Positions 55,008 through 63,420 of a stretch of 64,000 nt of DNA are shown here, piece after piece (position 1 is the first letter of the stretch; every line of letters begins with the position of its first letter). The stretch is from contig NZ_JADBGF010000001.1 in assembly GCF_014873495.1 (NCBI RefSeq), forward strand, positions 7,068,001-7,132,000, written 5' to 3'. Made by a program: the position numbers and the translations under genes. This DNA comes from Streptomyces stelliscabiei (GTDB taxonomy: Bacteria; Actinomycetota; Actinomycetes; Streptomycetales; Streptomycetaceae). Under the pieces are notes generated by a model. It ran no database searches and was not told the origin of the DNA. It saw only the letters and a list, made by a program, of their open reading frames with translations.

Positions 55008-55859
55008 ATGTCGGACGAGTTGCGACGGATCATGTCGATTGATGATCCGTACCTGCTCCTGCGTGAGGTCACGACCCGGTTGGCAGACGCTCAGCGGGAG
55101 GTGACAGAGCTGGCGCGGCTTCGCCGGCGGGTGGTTCAGGACCTTCACGCGCAAGGGCTCTCGTACGCGCAGATCGCCGAGAAGGCTGGTCTGAGCCGTG
55201 GCCGGATTCACCAGATCCGCCACACTGGCCCGGCCCCCGAAGGTGCCTTCTTCGGCGCGGGCATCGTCACGGTGGTCACTCCGCTGCGGGCGGACGACGC
55301 GAAGAAGCGCACGGTCGTCGCCATGGACGACATGAACTCGGGCAAGCGTCTTGAGGACCTGGCGAAGTCGTACAGCCTCGATGTCGCCACCGGCAACGTG
55401 CTCGTGAGCGGTGAAGTCAACCTCAACCGAGACGGCCTGATCGTCGTCTGCGGTCCAGGCATGTCCGAGGACATGCGTGAGCTGTACGCCCAGGACCCGG
55501 TACTCAGCTGGCAGCACGACGACGGCGAGCCCTGGACGCTGCTGGACCGGCGCACTGGCACCATTCACCGCTCTGGGCAGGACGGTGATCCGGCTCGCCC
55601 GCACGACGTGGGATACCTCGGCCGGCTGCCCCGCCCGGACGGCAAGGGGTCGGTGCTCGCCATTGCCGGTATCCACACCCAAGGCTCCCTCGGCGCGGTC
55701 CAGTTGCTGGCATCGGATCTCAATGCCCTGTGGGGGCAGGTGGGGGAGCGCCGGTTCTCCACGCTGGTCGGAGTCGAGTACGACCCTGAGACCAGCGAGC
55801 CGCAGTCCGTAGAGCTGGTCTGCCCCCTGTACCTGCACGACGAGGAGACCGGGGCGTGA
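55008..55859 (+). CDS. HTH DNA-binding protein with C-terminal conserved domain
   Basis: 283 residues from ATG 55008 with AGGAGGTGAAGG ahead. The N-terminus has a sigma-region-4-like helix-turn-helix: RRRVVQDLHAQGLSYAQIAE then KAGLSRGRIHQIRHTGPAP. The rest (IVVCGPGMSEDMRELYAQDP, GSVLAIAGIHTQGSLGAV) is a conserved domain seen in Streptomyces regulators of unknown ligand. Candidate binder of the TGTCTAG sites because it has a site in front of its own gene; unproven. Overlaps the PP2C-like gene by 4 bp. Confidence 0.82.
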   Translation: MSDELRRIMSIDDPYLLLREVTTRLADAQREVTELARLRRRVVQDLHAQGLSYAQIAEKAGLSRGRIHQIRHTGPAPEGAFFGAGIVTVVTPLRADDAKKRTVVAMDDMNSGKRLEDLAKSYSLDVATGNVLVSGEVNLNRDGLIVVCGPGMSEDMRELYAQDPVLSWQHDDGEPWTLLDRRTGTIHRSGQDGDPARPHDVGYLGRLPRPDGKGSVLAIAGIHTQGSLGAVQLLASDLNALWGQVGERRFSTLVGVEYDPETSEPQSVELVCPLYLHDEETGA

Positions 55860-56677
55860 GAGTCGCCCTCGGCTCCCTCCCCTCCGAACCCGGCAAGGAG
55901 AGCGAGGATTTCGCCGCTCTCGCTCCCGGTGCTGCCGTCCTCCTCGACGGCGCCGGGGTGGCGGGGGCTGAGACCGGATGCGTGCACAGCATCGCGTGGT
56001 TCTCTGGGAACCTGGGCGCGCTGTTGCTGCGAGCCGTCACCGCGGATCCGCGCCGCCCCCTCGCCGACTGCTTGGCCGACTCCATCGCCGCGGTTCGAGC
56101 CCTGCATGGCGACAGTTGTGACCTGACCTATCGGGCCAGTCCGACCAGCACAGTCGTGGCGGTCCGGGCCGGTGACAAGGAACTGGAGTACCTCGTTCTA
56201 GGCGACTCCTCCCTACTGCTCGAAGAGAAGAGCGGGGGCTGCGCGGTCGTCACTGACCGCCGCCTGGACGAGGTCGGCAAGTCGCTTCGGGGCCCGGTCG
56301 ACGCGCATCCCACCGGCTCACCCGAGCACGCTGCCGCACTTGCCGAGTACCGCGACGCGCTGACCGGTCTGCGTAACAGGCCGGGCGGCTTCTGGATCGC
56401 CGGCCCCGACCCCCGGGCGGCTGAGCACGCACTGACCGGGTCCGTGCCGCTCGACTCCCTCAACTCCGTGAGTCTCCTGAGCGACGGGGCCACGCGACTC
56501 GTGGACCGCTTCGAACTCGCCGACTGGGCAACGGTGTTGGACACCCTCAACACGTCAGGGCCGAACGAGTTGATCCGCATGGTCCGGGACGCTGAGGCCG
56601 GGGACCCGCATGGTCGGCGCTGGCCGCGTGGCAAGGCTCAGGATGATGCGACGGCCCTTCACTGGGTGCTGACGTAG
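55856..56677 (+). CDS. PP2C-like protein phosphatase family protein (element B)
   Basis: 273 residues, paralogue of the chromosomal gene at 6660-7445: SEDFAALAPG (Asn of NED changed to Ser), VLLDGAGV, LVLGDSSLLLEE, NRPGGFWIAG, LSDGATRLVD and QDDATALHW. The metal-binding Asp residues are kept. GTG 55856 overlaps the HTH gene stop, so they are translated together; the phosphatase may act on that pathway. Presence of a PP2C-like gene in the regulatory block of a mobile element is notable. Confidence 0.8.
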   Translation: MRVALGSLPSEPGKESEDFAALAPGAAVLLDGAGVAGAETGCVHSIAWFSGNLGALLLRAVTADPRRPLADCLADSIAAVRALHGDSCDLTYRASPTSTVVAVRAGDKELEYLVLGDSSLLLEEKSGGCAVVTDRRLDEVGKSLRGPVDAHPTGSPEHAAALAEYRDALTGLRNRPGGFWIAGPDPRAAEHALTGSVPLDSLNSVSLLSDGATRLVDRFELADWATVLDTLNTSGPNELIRMVRDAEAGDPHGRRWPRGKAQDDATALHWVLT

Positions 56678-56707
56678 GGCCGTTCGGGTCTGGCCGCAGC
56701 TCTCCTC

Positions 56708-56725
56708 GTATACCCCCCTAGACAG
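56708..56725 (+). promoter_or_regulatory. Operator-like half site 3
   Basis: GTATACCCCCCTAGACAG, in the 180-bp gap before the transfer operon. Shares CTAGACAG with sites 1 and 4 and the ATACCCC arm with site 5. Confidence 0.65.
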
Positions 56726-56759
56726 TTGATGGATCGTCGGGTTACTGTTGGCGTCAACC

Positions 56760-56772
56760 CCCCTAGACAGTT
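56760..56772 (+). promoter_or_regulatory. Operator-like half site 4
   Basis: CCCCCCTAGACAG, direct repeat of site 3, spaced 47 bp between CTAGACAG cores. Confidence 0.6.
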
Positions 56773-56793
56773 CGGGTGGGGCCTCCTCCTGCT

Positions 56794-56811
56794 GTCTAGG
56801 GGGGTATCCAG
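56794..56811 (-). promoter_or_regulatory. Operator-like half site 5, inverted
   Basis: CTGTCTAGGGGGGTATCC, the reverse complement of the site 3 pattern, 50 bp before the first transfer-operon gene. Confidence 0.65.
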
Positions 56812-56860
56812 GCCGGATCGGCGTCGAGAAAGACGCCACCAACCAAGTGAGGTTCGAAGA

Positions 56861-57208
56861 ATGCGTGTCATCCCCGTAGACACTTCCGCCGCGACGCTGC
56901 TTGTCACCAAGCTGCCCGAGACCAAGGTCAAGGACCGTCAGACCGGTGAGATCGCCGTGGACCCGGTGACCAACGCCCGGCTCATGGTGCTGGAACTGGT
57001 GTTCATCGCGTCGGGCGGTTCCGACATGATCAAGGTGACGGTGCCGGAGCCGGGCATCGGTGAGGGTCTGGTCATGGGCGCCCCGGTCGTCCTGTCCGGC
57101 CTGGTGGCCCGGCCCTGGGAGAGCGAGTTCGGCGGCCGGGCCCGCCACGGCATCGCCTACCGGGCCGACGCCGTCATGGTCAACGTTCCGACCTCGGTGC
57201 AGGGCTGA
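56861..57208 (+). CDS. Conserved AICE protein at the start of the transfer operon
   Basis: 115 residues from ATG 56861 (GTGAGG upstream). Mostly beta: AATLLVTKLPETKVKDRQTG, VTNARLMVLELVFIASGG, GAPVVLSGLVARPWESEFGG. From memory, similar proteins precede the FtsK-like transfer gene in pSAM2-type elements; no function known. Five bases separate it from the transfer gene. Confidence 0.82.
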   Translation: MRVIPVDTSAATLLVTKLPETKVKDRQTGEIAVDPVTNARLMVLELVFIASGGSDMIKVTVPEPGIGEGLVMGAPVVLSGLVARPWESEFGGRARHGIAYRADAVMVNVPTSVQG

Positions 57209-57213
57209 GCACC

Positions 57214-58584
57214 ATGACCGATTCCGTCTGGACACTGATCCTGGTGCTGCTGGCACTGGCCGCGCTGCTCGTGATGCGTCGGCGGACGCCGGTCCTGTTC
57301 TGGTGGCTCATCGGGTACCCGGTCATCGCCCTGCGCGTACTCGCCTCGTACCGGGCGACCATGGACGCCTGCGGCCTGACGGTTCCGGCTTCGGCCGTCC
57401 GTCGGGCCACGGCCCGGATGATCGGGCGGGAAGCGGCTCCGGTGCCGCCTCGCCGGTCTCTGCCCCGCCCGACCGGGGCCGGCCTCGTGATGCAGTTGCG
57501 TATGGCGGCCGGGCAGGCGCCCGAAGACTTCACCGCCTCGGCCGACCGGCTACGCCACGCCTGGGGCGCGCACGCCGTGCACATCCGCCCCACCAAGCCG
57601 GGACGGCTCGAACTGCGCCTGATCGGCTGGGATGTGCTCTCCGACGTACGCCCCGCCCGTCGCTGGCGGGGGAGTGGACCGCTCACTCTCCCGCTGGCAT
57701 TGCGGGAAGACGGTCACTGGCACGTACGGGACTTCCGCACCGTGCCGCACGAACTGATCCTCGGCGCCACGCAGTCCGGCAAGTCTGTCTACCTGCGCAA
57801 CCTGTTGTGCGGACTGGCCCGGCAACCCGTCGCCCTCGTCGGCATCGACTGCAAGTGGGGTGTCGAACTGGCGCCTTTCGCGCCCCGCCTGTCGGCCCTC
57901 GCCGACACCTCGGACCGTGCCAACGACATCCTTGACGCCCTCCTGGAGGAGATGGAGGCACGGTTCCGGCTCATCGGCCTGTCGAGCGTGGCCGGTCCGG
58001 ACGCCGTGCTCACCTCCGACGTGTGGGGGCTGCCGGACGAGGTACGGCCGGTGCCGGTCGTGGTCGTCGTCGACGAGGTCGCGGAACTCTTCCTCGCCGC
58101 CAGTCGCGACGACGAGAAGCGACGCGATGCCATGGTCACCAAGCTCATCCGCCTCGCCCAGCTCGGCCGCGCGGCCGGCATCTACCTGGAGGTCTGCGGG
58201 CAGCGCTTCGGCTCCGAACTCGGCAAGGGCGCCACGATGCTCCGCGCCCAGCTCACCGGCCGTGTCTGCCACCGCGTCAACGACGAGACCTCCGCCAATA
58301 TGGCGCTCGCCGACATTGCCCCCGAAGCGGCCCTCGCCGCCACGTCCATTCCGGCCGTACGGCCTGGGGTCGCGGTCGTCGGCGACTCCTCCGGCGGCTG
58401 GTGCCGCGTCCGCTCGCCCCACCTCACCCTCGACGAAGCGGCGGCCATCTGCCGCGACACCTCGGCCCTGGTCCCGGACCTGCCCCGGCTCGCCTCCTTC
58501 CGCCCCGCCCTCGCCGCGACGCCGGTCGAGTCGGCCCCGGCCGCCGTACCTGCCCCGCCCACCACGCGCCCGGTCACCGAGTAG
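57214..58584 (+). CDS. FtsK/SpoIIIE-type conjugal transfer ATPase (TraSA/TraB-like)
   Basis: 456 residues. The single protein that moves double-stranded element DNA between mycelia in Streptomyces conjugation. Two TM helices at the N-terminus (LILVLLALAALLVMRR, VLFWWLIGYPVIALRVL), then the motor: Walker A LGATQSGKSVYLRNLL near 186, Walker B VVVVVDEVAELFL near 283, and an RFGSELGKGATMLRAQL motif. Membrane-bound. First motor of the transfer/spread operon; operator-like half sites lie upstream of the operon. Confidence 0.94.
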   Translation: MTDSVWTLILVLLALAALLVMRRRTPVLFWWLIGYPVIALRVLASYRATMDACGLTVPASAVRRATARMIGREAAPVPPRRSLPRPTGAGLVMQLRMAAGQAPEDFTASADRLRHAWGAHAVHIRPTKPGRLELRLIGWDVLSDVRPARRWRGSGPLTLPLALREDGHWHVRDFRTVPHELILGATQSGKSVYLRNLLCGLARQPVALVGIDCKWGVELAPFAPRLSALADTSDRANDILDALLEEMEARFRLIGLSSVAGPDAVLTSDVWGLPDEVRPVPVVVVVDEVAELFLAASRDDEKRRDAMVTKLIRLAQLGRAAGIYLEVCGQRFGSELGKGATMLRAQLTGRVCHRVNDETSANMALADIAPEAALAATSIPAVRPGVAVVGDSSGGWCRVRSPHLTLDEAAAICRDTSALVPDLPRLASFRPALAATPVESAPAAVPAPPTTRPVTE

Positions 58585-58672
58585 CGCACCCCCTCCTCCC
58601 ACGGTCGGCGTGACCGCCTCACGCCAAGGTCCCTACCCCTCCCATGCCGAAAACAGGAAGGAAGACGAGCCG

Positions 58673-59398
58673 ATGCGCGCCCAACTTGCCCGCCTGGACG
58701 CCGTGATCGTCCAAGCCGTCATCGCGGGCGCCCTGTCCTTCTCCCACCTCCACGACCTCGCCGAAGCGGCCGGACAGGGCGGCTGGAAGGCATGGGCCTA
58801 CCCGATCAGCGTTGACCTCCTGCTGGTCGCCGCCTGGCGTCGGATGCGCGAACAACAGGGGGCCGGACAACCAGCCGGGGGCCCACGCCTGTGGTTCCTC
58901 GTCGCCCTCGCCGCATCCCTCGGCGCCAACGTCGCCACCGCCGGGCTCCTCGACCTGGACCACGTACCCGCCTGGCTCCGCGTCGTGGTCGCGGGCTGGC
59001 CGGCCGTCGCCTTCTTCGGCGGAACCCTCCTCGCCCACGCACCACACCACCCCAAGGAAGCACCAGAGGTCCCGGCCCCGTCGACGACCGGCCTGCACGA
59101 CCAATCGACCACCGCCCCCGTCGCCGTCGACATGGCCGACCGGGACGCGCTCCCGGCATTGCCCACTGAGCCCGACCCCACCCCTCAGCCCACCGCCGAA
59201 CCGGTGACCGATCTCGTCCCCGCTCCGGCCCCGGCGCCCGTGCCCGCCGTCGCGCTCCCTCCCGCCCTCGTCGACCGCGTCCGCGCCCTGGCCGACGAAC
59301 ACCACTCGGCCACCGGCCACCCGGCCGACCCCGACGCCGTACGCGCCCGACTCGGCCTGCCCCCGTCCATGACCGCGTCCGTCGCCGCCCACCTCTGA
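58673..59398 (+). CDS. DUF2637 membrane protein (SpdB-like spread protein)
   Basis: 241 residues from ATG 58673 (GGAAGGAAG ribosome site). DUF2637 part: LDAVIVQAVIAGALSFSHLH, AWAYPISVDLLLVAAWR, with four TM helices, then a long Pro/Ala-rich linker and a short helical C-terminus (HSATGHPADPDAVRARLGL) resembling a DNA-binding helical tail. Spread proteins help element dissemination between septated hyphal compartments. Confidence 0.88.
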   Translation: MRAQLARLDAVIVQAVIAGALSFSHLHDLAEAAGQGGWKAWAYPISVDLLLVAAWRRMREQQGAGQPAGGPRLWFLVALAASLGANVATAGLLDLDHVPAWLRVVVAGWPAVAFFGGTLLAHAPHHPKEAPEVPAPSTTGLHDQSTTAPVAVDMADRDALPALPTEPDPTPQPTAEPVTDLVPAPAPAPVPAVALPPALVDRVRALADEHHSATGHPADPDAVRARLGLPPSMTASVAAHL

Positions 59399-59413
59399 CG
59401 AAGGGACACCGCC

Positions 59414-59593
59414 ATGAACCGCCGCTTCCGCAACGTCCGCCGTATCGGCCCCGTGAACGTCGCCTCGTTCGTCGAGCGCGGCAAGAACCGCCACTTGGCC
59501 GCCTGTACCGCGCCCCGCTGCGACTTCTCTGCCGAGTACGACTCCCGCGCCGCCGCCGAACTCGCCGCCCGAACCCACCGCTGCTCGCCCTGA
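59414..59593 (+). CDS. Small Cys-rich mobile element transfer protein
   Basis: 59 residues: NRRFRNVRRIGPVNVASFVE then CTAPRCDFSAEYDSRAAA and RTHRCSP. The Cys-x4-Cys and His-x-Cys pattern suggests a zinc-binding fold. Proteins like this accompany spd genes in AICEs and are commonly annotated as mobile element transfer proteins. Follows DUF2637 by 15 bp. Confidence 0.85.
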   Translation: MNRRFRNVRRIGPVNVASFVERGKNRHLAACTAPRCDFSAEYDSRAAAELAARTHRCSP

Positions 59594-59613
59594 CCTGACA
59601 GGAGATCAATCCC

Positions 59614-59769
59614 ATGGACGTTCCGCTCTGGCTCGCCCTGCTCTGCGTCGGGGTCCTGGGCGTCAAGCTCATCCGCCCGCCCTGGTGGCTCATCACCGTG
59701 CTGCTCCTCGGCGGCTACCTCATCGCAGACAGCCTGCTCGCCCCCGTCATCAACTCCCTCGTCAAGTAG
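59614..59769 (+). CDS. Small membrane protein of the spread operon (SpdC-like)
   Basis: 51 residues with two hydrophobic segments (LWLALLCVGVLGVKLI and WWLITVLLLGGYLIADSLLA). ATG 59614 has CAGGAG upstream. Position between the transfer protein and the SpdD-like gene fits the spread-protein set. Confidence 0.8.
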   Translation: MDVPLWLALLCVGVLGVKLIRPPWWLITVLLLGGYLIADSLLAPVINSLVK

Positions 59770-59789
59770 CCACCGAAGGAGACCCGCCC

Positions 59790-60098
59790 ATGTTCCAGCC
59801 GAAGATCCCGACCATGCCTCAGCCGACCGGCCTGGTAACTCCGCCCGCAGTCGTCGAGCCGGCCACCGTCACCCCCGCCGCCCATATCCCGCAGCTGGCT
59901 CCCGGCGCCGCTCCGGCCCTCTCCCGGCCCGCTATCCAGCTCACCCCCGGGACCGCACTCGCCCTCGTCGGCGGCGGCACCGCCGTGGTCCTAGTCGTCG
60001 GCGCCGTCCTCGTCTCCATGCTCCTCGCCGTCGCCGTCACGGCCACCTCGACCGCCGTCTGTGCCGTCGTCATCCGCTCCCTCCTCACCCGTCGCTGA
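59790..60098 (+). CDS. SpdD-like spread protein
   Basis: 102 residues from ATG 59790 (GAAGGAG). Pro/Ala-rich N-terminus (PTMPQPTGLVTPPAVVEPAT) and one long hydrophobic C-terminal region (ALALVGGGTAVVLVVGAVLV). Typical of SpdD proteins upstream of rep in pSAM2-like elements. Confidence 0.82.
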   Translation: MFQPKIPTMPQPTGLVTPPAVVEPATVTPAAHIPQLAPGAAPALSRPAIQLTPGTALALVGGGTAVVLVVGAVLVSMLLAVAVTATSTAVCAVVIRSLLTRR

Positions 60099-60133
60099 CT
60101 CAACGGCTCCACCTGTGCTCAGCCTGCCCACAC

Positions 60134-60151
60134 TGTCTAGCCCCCTGGACG
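60134..60151. promoter_or_regulatory. Operator-like palindrome, site 6
   Basis: TGTCTAG, CCCC, CTGGACG: one good and one degenerate arm, 51 bp ahead of rep. Confidence 0.5.
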
Positions 60152-60202
60152 GCGTGGGCGGCGGGCGCGAAGACCCTGATCCCTGGCAGGAGGAACCCGC
60201 GC

Positions 60203-61573
60203 ATGCACCCCCCGGCTCCCCTCGGAGCCATCCGTCACCTGACCACCCTCGCCCGACACGGCGACCTCGGCGCCTACGCCCGCCAGATTCAGCGCCTCGG
60301 CGGCTGCGAGCGGCCCGTACGGATGGAGGGCCACCGGCTCGACGTCCACGCCGCCACGGGTGAGATCGTCCGCGAGATCGTTGACACCGACCTTCCGGCC
60401 GGACAGCTCCTCATCCGCTGCAACAACCGCCGTGCCACCCGGTGCGCCACCTGCGCCGAGGTGTACCGCAAGGACACATTCCAACTCGTCACGGCCGGGC
60501 TCAGTGGCGGCAAGGGCATCGGTCCCGCCGTCGCAGAACACCCCCGCGTCTTCGCCACCTTCACCGCCCCCTCGTTCGGTCCTGTGCACAACCGCCCCGG
60601 CGGCGGCCGGTGTCGCTGCGGCCGACTCCACCCCGACGACGACCCCGCACTCGGCACACCCCTGGACCCCGACCGCTACGACTACCGCGCCGCAGTCCTC
60701 TGGAACGCCCACGCTGGCGCGCTCTGGGCCCGCTTCACCACCTACCTGCGCCAGCAACTCGCCGCCCGTGCGGGCCTCACCCGCTCGGAGCTCCGCGACA
60801 GCCTCAAGGTCTCGTACGCCAAGGTCGCCGAGTACCAGCAACGCGGTGCCGTCCACTTCCATGCCGTCATCCGCCTCGACGGCCCCGACGGCGCTGAAGA
60901 CACCCCACCGCCCTGGGCGACGACCGAACTCCTCACCGACACAATCCGCACGTCGGCGCGCCTCGCCGAAGCCCCCGGCCCTGTCCTCGACGCACGCCCC
61001 TACACCTTCCGCTTCGGCAAACAGCTCGACGTCCGCCCCATCCACTCGGCCGACTTCGCGGGCACCTCGGAACTCTCCAGCCGCGCCGTCGCCTCGTACA
61101 TCGCGAAGTACGCCACCAAGGGCGCCGAGACGGCCGGCACCCTCGACCGCCCCATTCGCAACCCGATCACCGACCTGATCGGATCCGGCGTCACCGACCA
61201 CGCCCGACAGCTGATCCTCACCTGCTGGCACCTCGGAGCCCGCCCCGAACTCGAAGACCTACGCCTGCGCAAGTGGGCCCACATGCTCGGCTTCCGCGGC
61301 CACTTCTCCACCAAGTCCCGCGCCTACTCCGTCACCCTCGGCGCCCTCCGCCAGGAACGCGCCGACCACAACGAAGCACTCACCCGCGCACGCGCTGCCG
61401 AAGCAGGCCACCCCCTGCCCGACCCGGACACCGTGCTCGTCCTCTCCCACTGGCGCTTTGCCGGAACCGGCCTGACCGCTGCTGAGACCTGGTTCGCCAC
61501 CTCACGGCGACCCGCTGTCCCCGACACCGACACGGAAGGAGACTCGGCGTGGATCGCCGACGAGACGAACTGA
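60203..61573 (+). CDS. Replication initiator, RepSA-like (rolling circle), element B
   Basis: 456 residues. Zinc-type Cys motifs NNRRATRCATCAEVYRKDTF and GRCRCGRLHPDDDP, a HUH-type metal motif in QRGAVHFHAVIRLDG, and the conserved WAHMLGFRGHFSTKSR end region, all as in RepSA of pSAM2. Lets the excised element replicate before transfer. ATG 60203 has GGCAGGAGG ahead. Overlaps xis by 25 bp. Appears complete, unlike the copies in elements A and C. Confidence 0.93.
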   Translation: MHPPAPLGAIRHLTTLARHGDLGAYARQIQRLGGCERPVRMEGHRLDVHAATGEIVREIVDTDLPAGQLLIRCNNRRATRCATCAEVYRKDTFQLVTAGLSGGKGIGPAVAEHPRVFATFTAPSFGPVHNRPGGGRCRCGRLHPDDDPALGTPLDPDRYDYRAAVLWNAHAGALWARFTTYLRQQLAARAGLTRSELRDSLKVSYAKVAEYQQRGAVHFHAVIRLDGPDGAEDTPPPWATTELLTDTIRTSARLAEAPGPVLDARPYTFRFGKQLDVRPIHSADFAGTSELSSRAVASYIAKYATKGAETAGTLDRPIRNPITDLIGSGVTDHARQLILTCWHLGARPELEDLRLRKWAHMLGFRGHFSTKSRAYSVTLGALRQERADHNEALTRARAAEAGHPLPDPDTVLVLSHWRFAGTGLTAAETWFATSRRPAVPDTDTEGDSAWIADETN

Positions 61574-61743
61574 TGACTGTCCCGCAGGTCCTCACCGAGC
61601 TGGGCGGAATCTCTCGCCGCACCTTCTACCGCTGGCGTGAGCTGGGACAGGCTCCAGAAGCGATCAAGCTTCCGAACGGTGAACTCCGCTTCTGGCGCAG
61701 TGACTTCACTGCCTGGCTTCACGGACTCGGGGAGGCGGCGTGA
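61549..61743 (+). CDS. xis: Excisionase-like helix-turn-helix protein (Xis), element B
   Basis: 64 residues, GTG 61549 with GGAAGGAG ribosome site. LMTVPQVLTELGGISRRTFY then WRELGQAPEAIKLPNGELRF. Overlaps rep (25 bp) and int (4 bp), so rep-xis-int are expressed together, which in pSAM2-type elements links replication to excision. Confidence 0.9.
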   Translation: MDRRRDELMTVPQVLTELGGISRRTFYRWRELGQAPEAIKLPNGELRFWRSDFTAWLHGLGEAA

Positions 61744-63146
61744 AGTCGCATGACGTGAAGGTGTGGAGCATCCGTAAGCGGCCGTACAAGACGCCGTCCT
61801 ACGACGTGCGATGGAAAGTCGGCGATGTCCCGCCGTTCTCCGAGACCTTCCGGACGAAGGCGCTCGCCGACAACTTCCGCGCGAAGCTTCTCCGGGCTGC
61901 TCAGAAGGGCGAGGCGTTCGACACGGAAACCGGGCTGCCGGACTCCATGGCACCTGCCAAAGAGTCCCGCACCTGGTACGACTTCGCGCGGGCGTACGTC
62001 GCCATGAAGTGGCCGCACGCCGCTCCGAACTCCCGCGACAGTCTGAACGAGACCATGACCCTCGTCACGACTGAACTCCTGGGTGATCGGCCTGGGCGTC
62101 CGGCCGACGACATCTTGCGGCGTGCTCTGCGCGGCTGGGCCTTCGTCGTCCAGGCCGGGGACGAGGACGAGCCCCCGGTGGACATCGCGAACGCTCTTCG
62201 ATGGGTGGCCAAAGCCTCGCTGCCGCTTGCCATGCTCAAGAATCCGGCGGACATCCGCCGTGTCCTCGACTCGCTCAAGCTCAGGCTTTCCGGGGATCCG
62301 GCGGCTGCCGAAACGGTGCGGCGAAAGCGAGCGGTCCTCTTCAACGCCCTCGCCTACGCGGTCGAACTGGGGGAGCTGCCTGAGAACCCCGTGACGCTCG
62401 TGAAGTGGAAGCTGCCCAAGGTCACCAAGGAAGTGGACCGCCGGGTTGTGGTGAACCCTCAGCAAGCCCGGGACCTCCTCGCTGCGGTCTCGTACGTGGG
62501 CGGCTACCGCCGGGCCCGTGGGCGCCGCCTCGTCGCTCTCTTCGCCTGTATGTACTTCGGTGGGCTGCGGCCGGCGGAAGCCGTGGGTCTGCGACGCCCG
62601 GACTGCACATTGCCGGATGCGGGTTGGGGTTCGCTGATTCTGGAGAAGACCCGCCCGACCGTCGGAAAGCGCTGGACCGGGACGGGGGAAGTGCACGACA
62701 ACCGGGGCCTCAAGAACCGCCCCGCGAACGAAACCCGGATCGTCCCCATCCCGCCTCGCCTCGTCCGCATACTCCTCGCCCACATCAAGGAGTTCGGCAC
62801 CGCCAAGGACGGACGGATGTTCGCAAACGAACGCGGGGGAGTGGTCGCTTCCACTACCTACTGGCGCGTCTGGGACGAGGCTCGGCACCTGGCGCTCACG
62901 CCCGAGCAGGTGGCCTCGCCGTTGGCCGCTCGACCGTACGACCTGCGGCACGCCGCGCTCTCCTCCTGGCTCAACGCTGGTGTGGACCCCACCGAGGTAG
63001 CGGAGCGCGCGGGCAACAGCGTCGAAGTGCTCCTGAGCCGGTACGCCAAGTGCCTCGACGGTCGGCAGGACGTCGCCAACCGTCGGATCGCCGAACTCCT
63101 CGGCGAGGATGACGGCCAGGAGGACCGGCCCGGCGTCGGGCCCTGA
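61740..63146 (+). CDS. int: Tyrosine site-specific integrase, element B
   Basis: 468 residues. Catalytic Arg in FGGLRPAEAVGL, YDLRHAALSSWL with the second Arg/His, Tyr in LLSRYAKCLDG. Integrates the element into the 3' end of tRNA-Arg(CCG), which lies 230 bp downstream with the att core, the usual int-att arrangement. GTG 61740 overlaps xis. Highly similar to the int of element A along its whole length. Confidence 0.95.
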   Translation: MKSHDVKVWSIRKRPYKTPSYDVRWKVGDVPPFSETFRTKALADNFRAKLLRAAQKGEAFDTETGLPDSMAPAKESRTWYDFARAYVAMKWPHAAPNSRDSLNETMTLVTTELLGDRPGRPADDILRRALRGWAFVVQAGDEDEPPVDIANALRWVAKASLPLAMLKNPADIRRVLDSLKLRLSGDPAAAETVRRKRAVLFNALAYAVELGELPENPVTLVKWKLPKVTKEVDRRVVVNPQQARDLLAAVSYVGGYRRARGRRLVALFACMYFGGLRPAEAVGLRRPDCTLPDAGWGSLILEKTRPTVGKRWTGTGEVHDNRGLKNRPANETRIVPIPPRLVRILLAHIKEFGTAKDGRMFANERGGVVASTTYWRVWDEARHLALTPEQVASPLAARPYDLRHAALSSWLNAGVDPTEVAERAGNSVEVLLSRYAKCLDGRQDVANRRIAELLGEDDGQEDRPGVGP

Positions 63147-63317
63147 CCCACGCACTCCTCACGCACACCTGCGGCATGATGGCCCCTGGACTCCGGTCCG
63201 GGGGCCTCGTCGTTTCCCGGGCCCCACCTGCGGATTCGTGCTCTGCGGCCAGTCCACACATAGTCCACAGCCCCCGACATACGGCCGCTCCGAGCGGCAC
63301 ACGGCTGCACATACGCG

Positions 63318-63357
63318 AAGACCCCGTTCTCAGCGAAAGCGCTGATGGCGGGGTCTT
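63318..63357 (-). terminator. Terminator of tRNA-Arg(CCG)
   Basis: AAGACCCCG and CGGGGTCTT arms around an inner CAGCG/CGCTG hairpin; 18 bp beyond the tRNA 3' end on the minus strand. It now belongs to the integrated element, which supplies the restored 3' end. Confidence 0.85.
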
Positions 63358-63373
63358 TGGGCACCTCATGCAA

Positions 63374-63420
63374 GGTGCCCCCGGCAGGATTCGAACCTGC
63401 GCACACGGCTCCGGAGGCCG
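63374..63420 (-). repeat. Attachment site, right end of element B (47-bp direct repeat)
   Basis: 47 bp within the 3' half of tRNA-Arg, identical to 43562-43608. Homology to the element A end continues leftward past the terminator to about 63276 (CGACATACGGCCGCTCCGAG). Confidence 0.92.

Noticed and set aside
57860..58672. Upstream extension of the DUF2637 protein through the transfer ATPase gene
   Set aside because: The extension is a +1 shadow of the FtsK-like gene; ATG 58673 has a strong ribosome site and begins the conserved domain.
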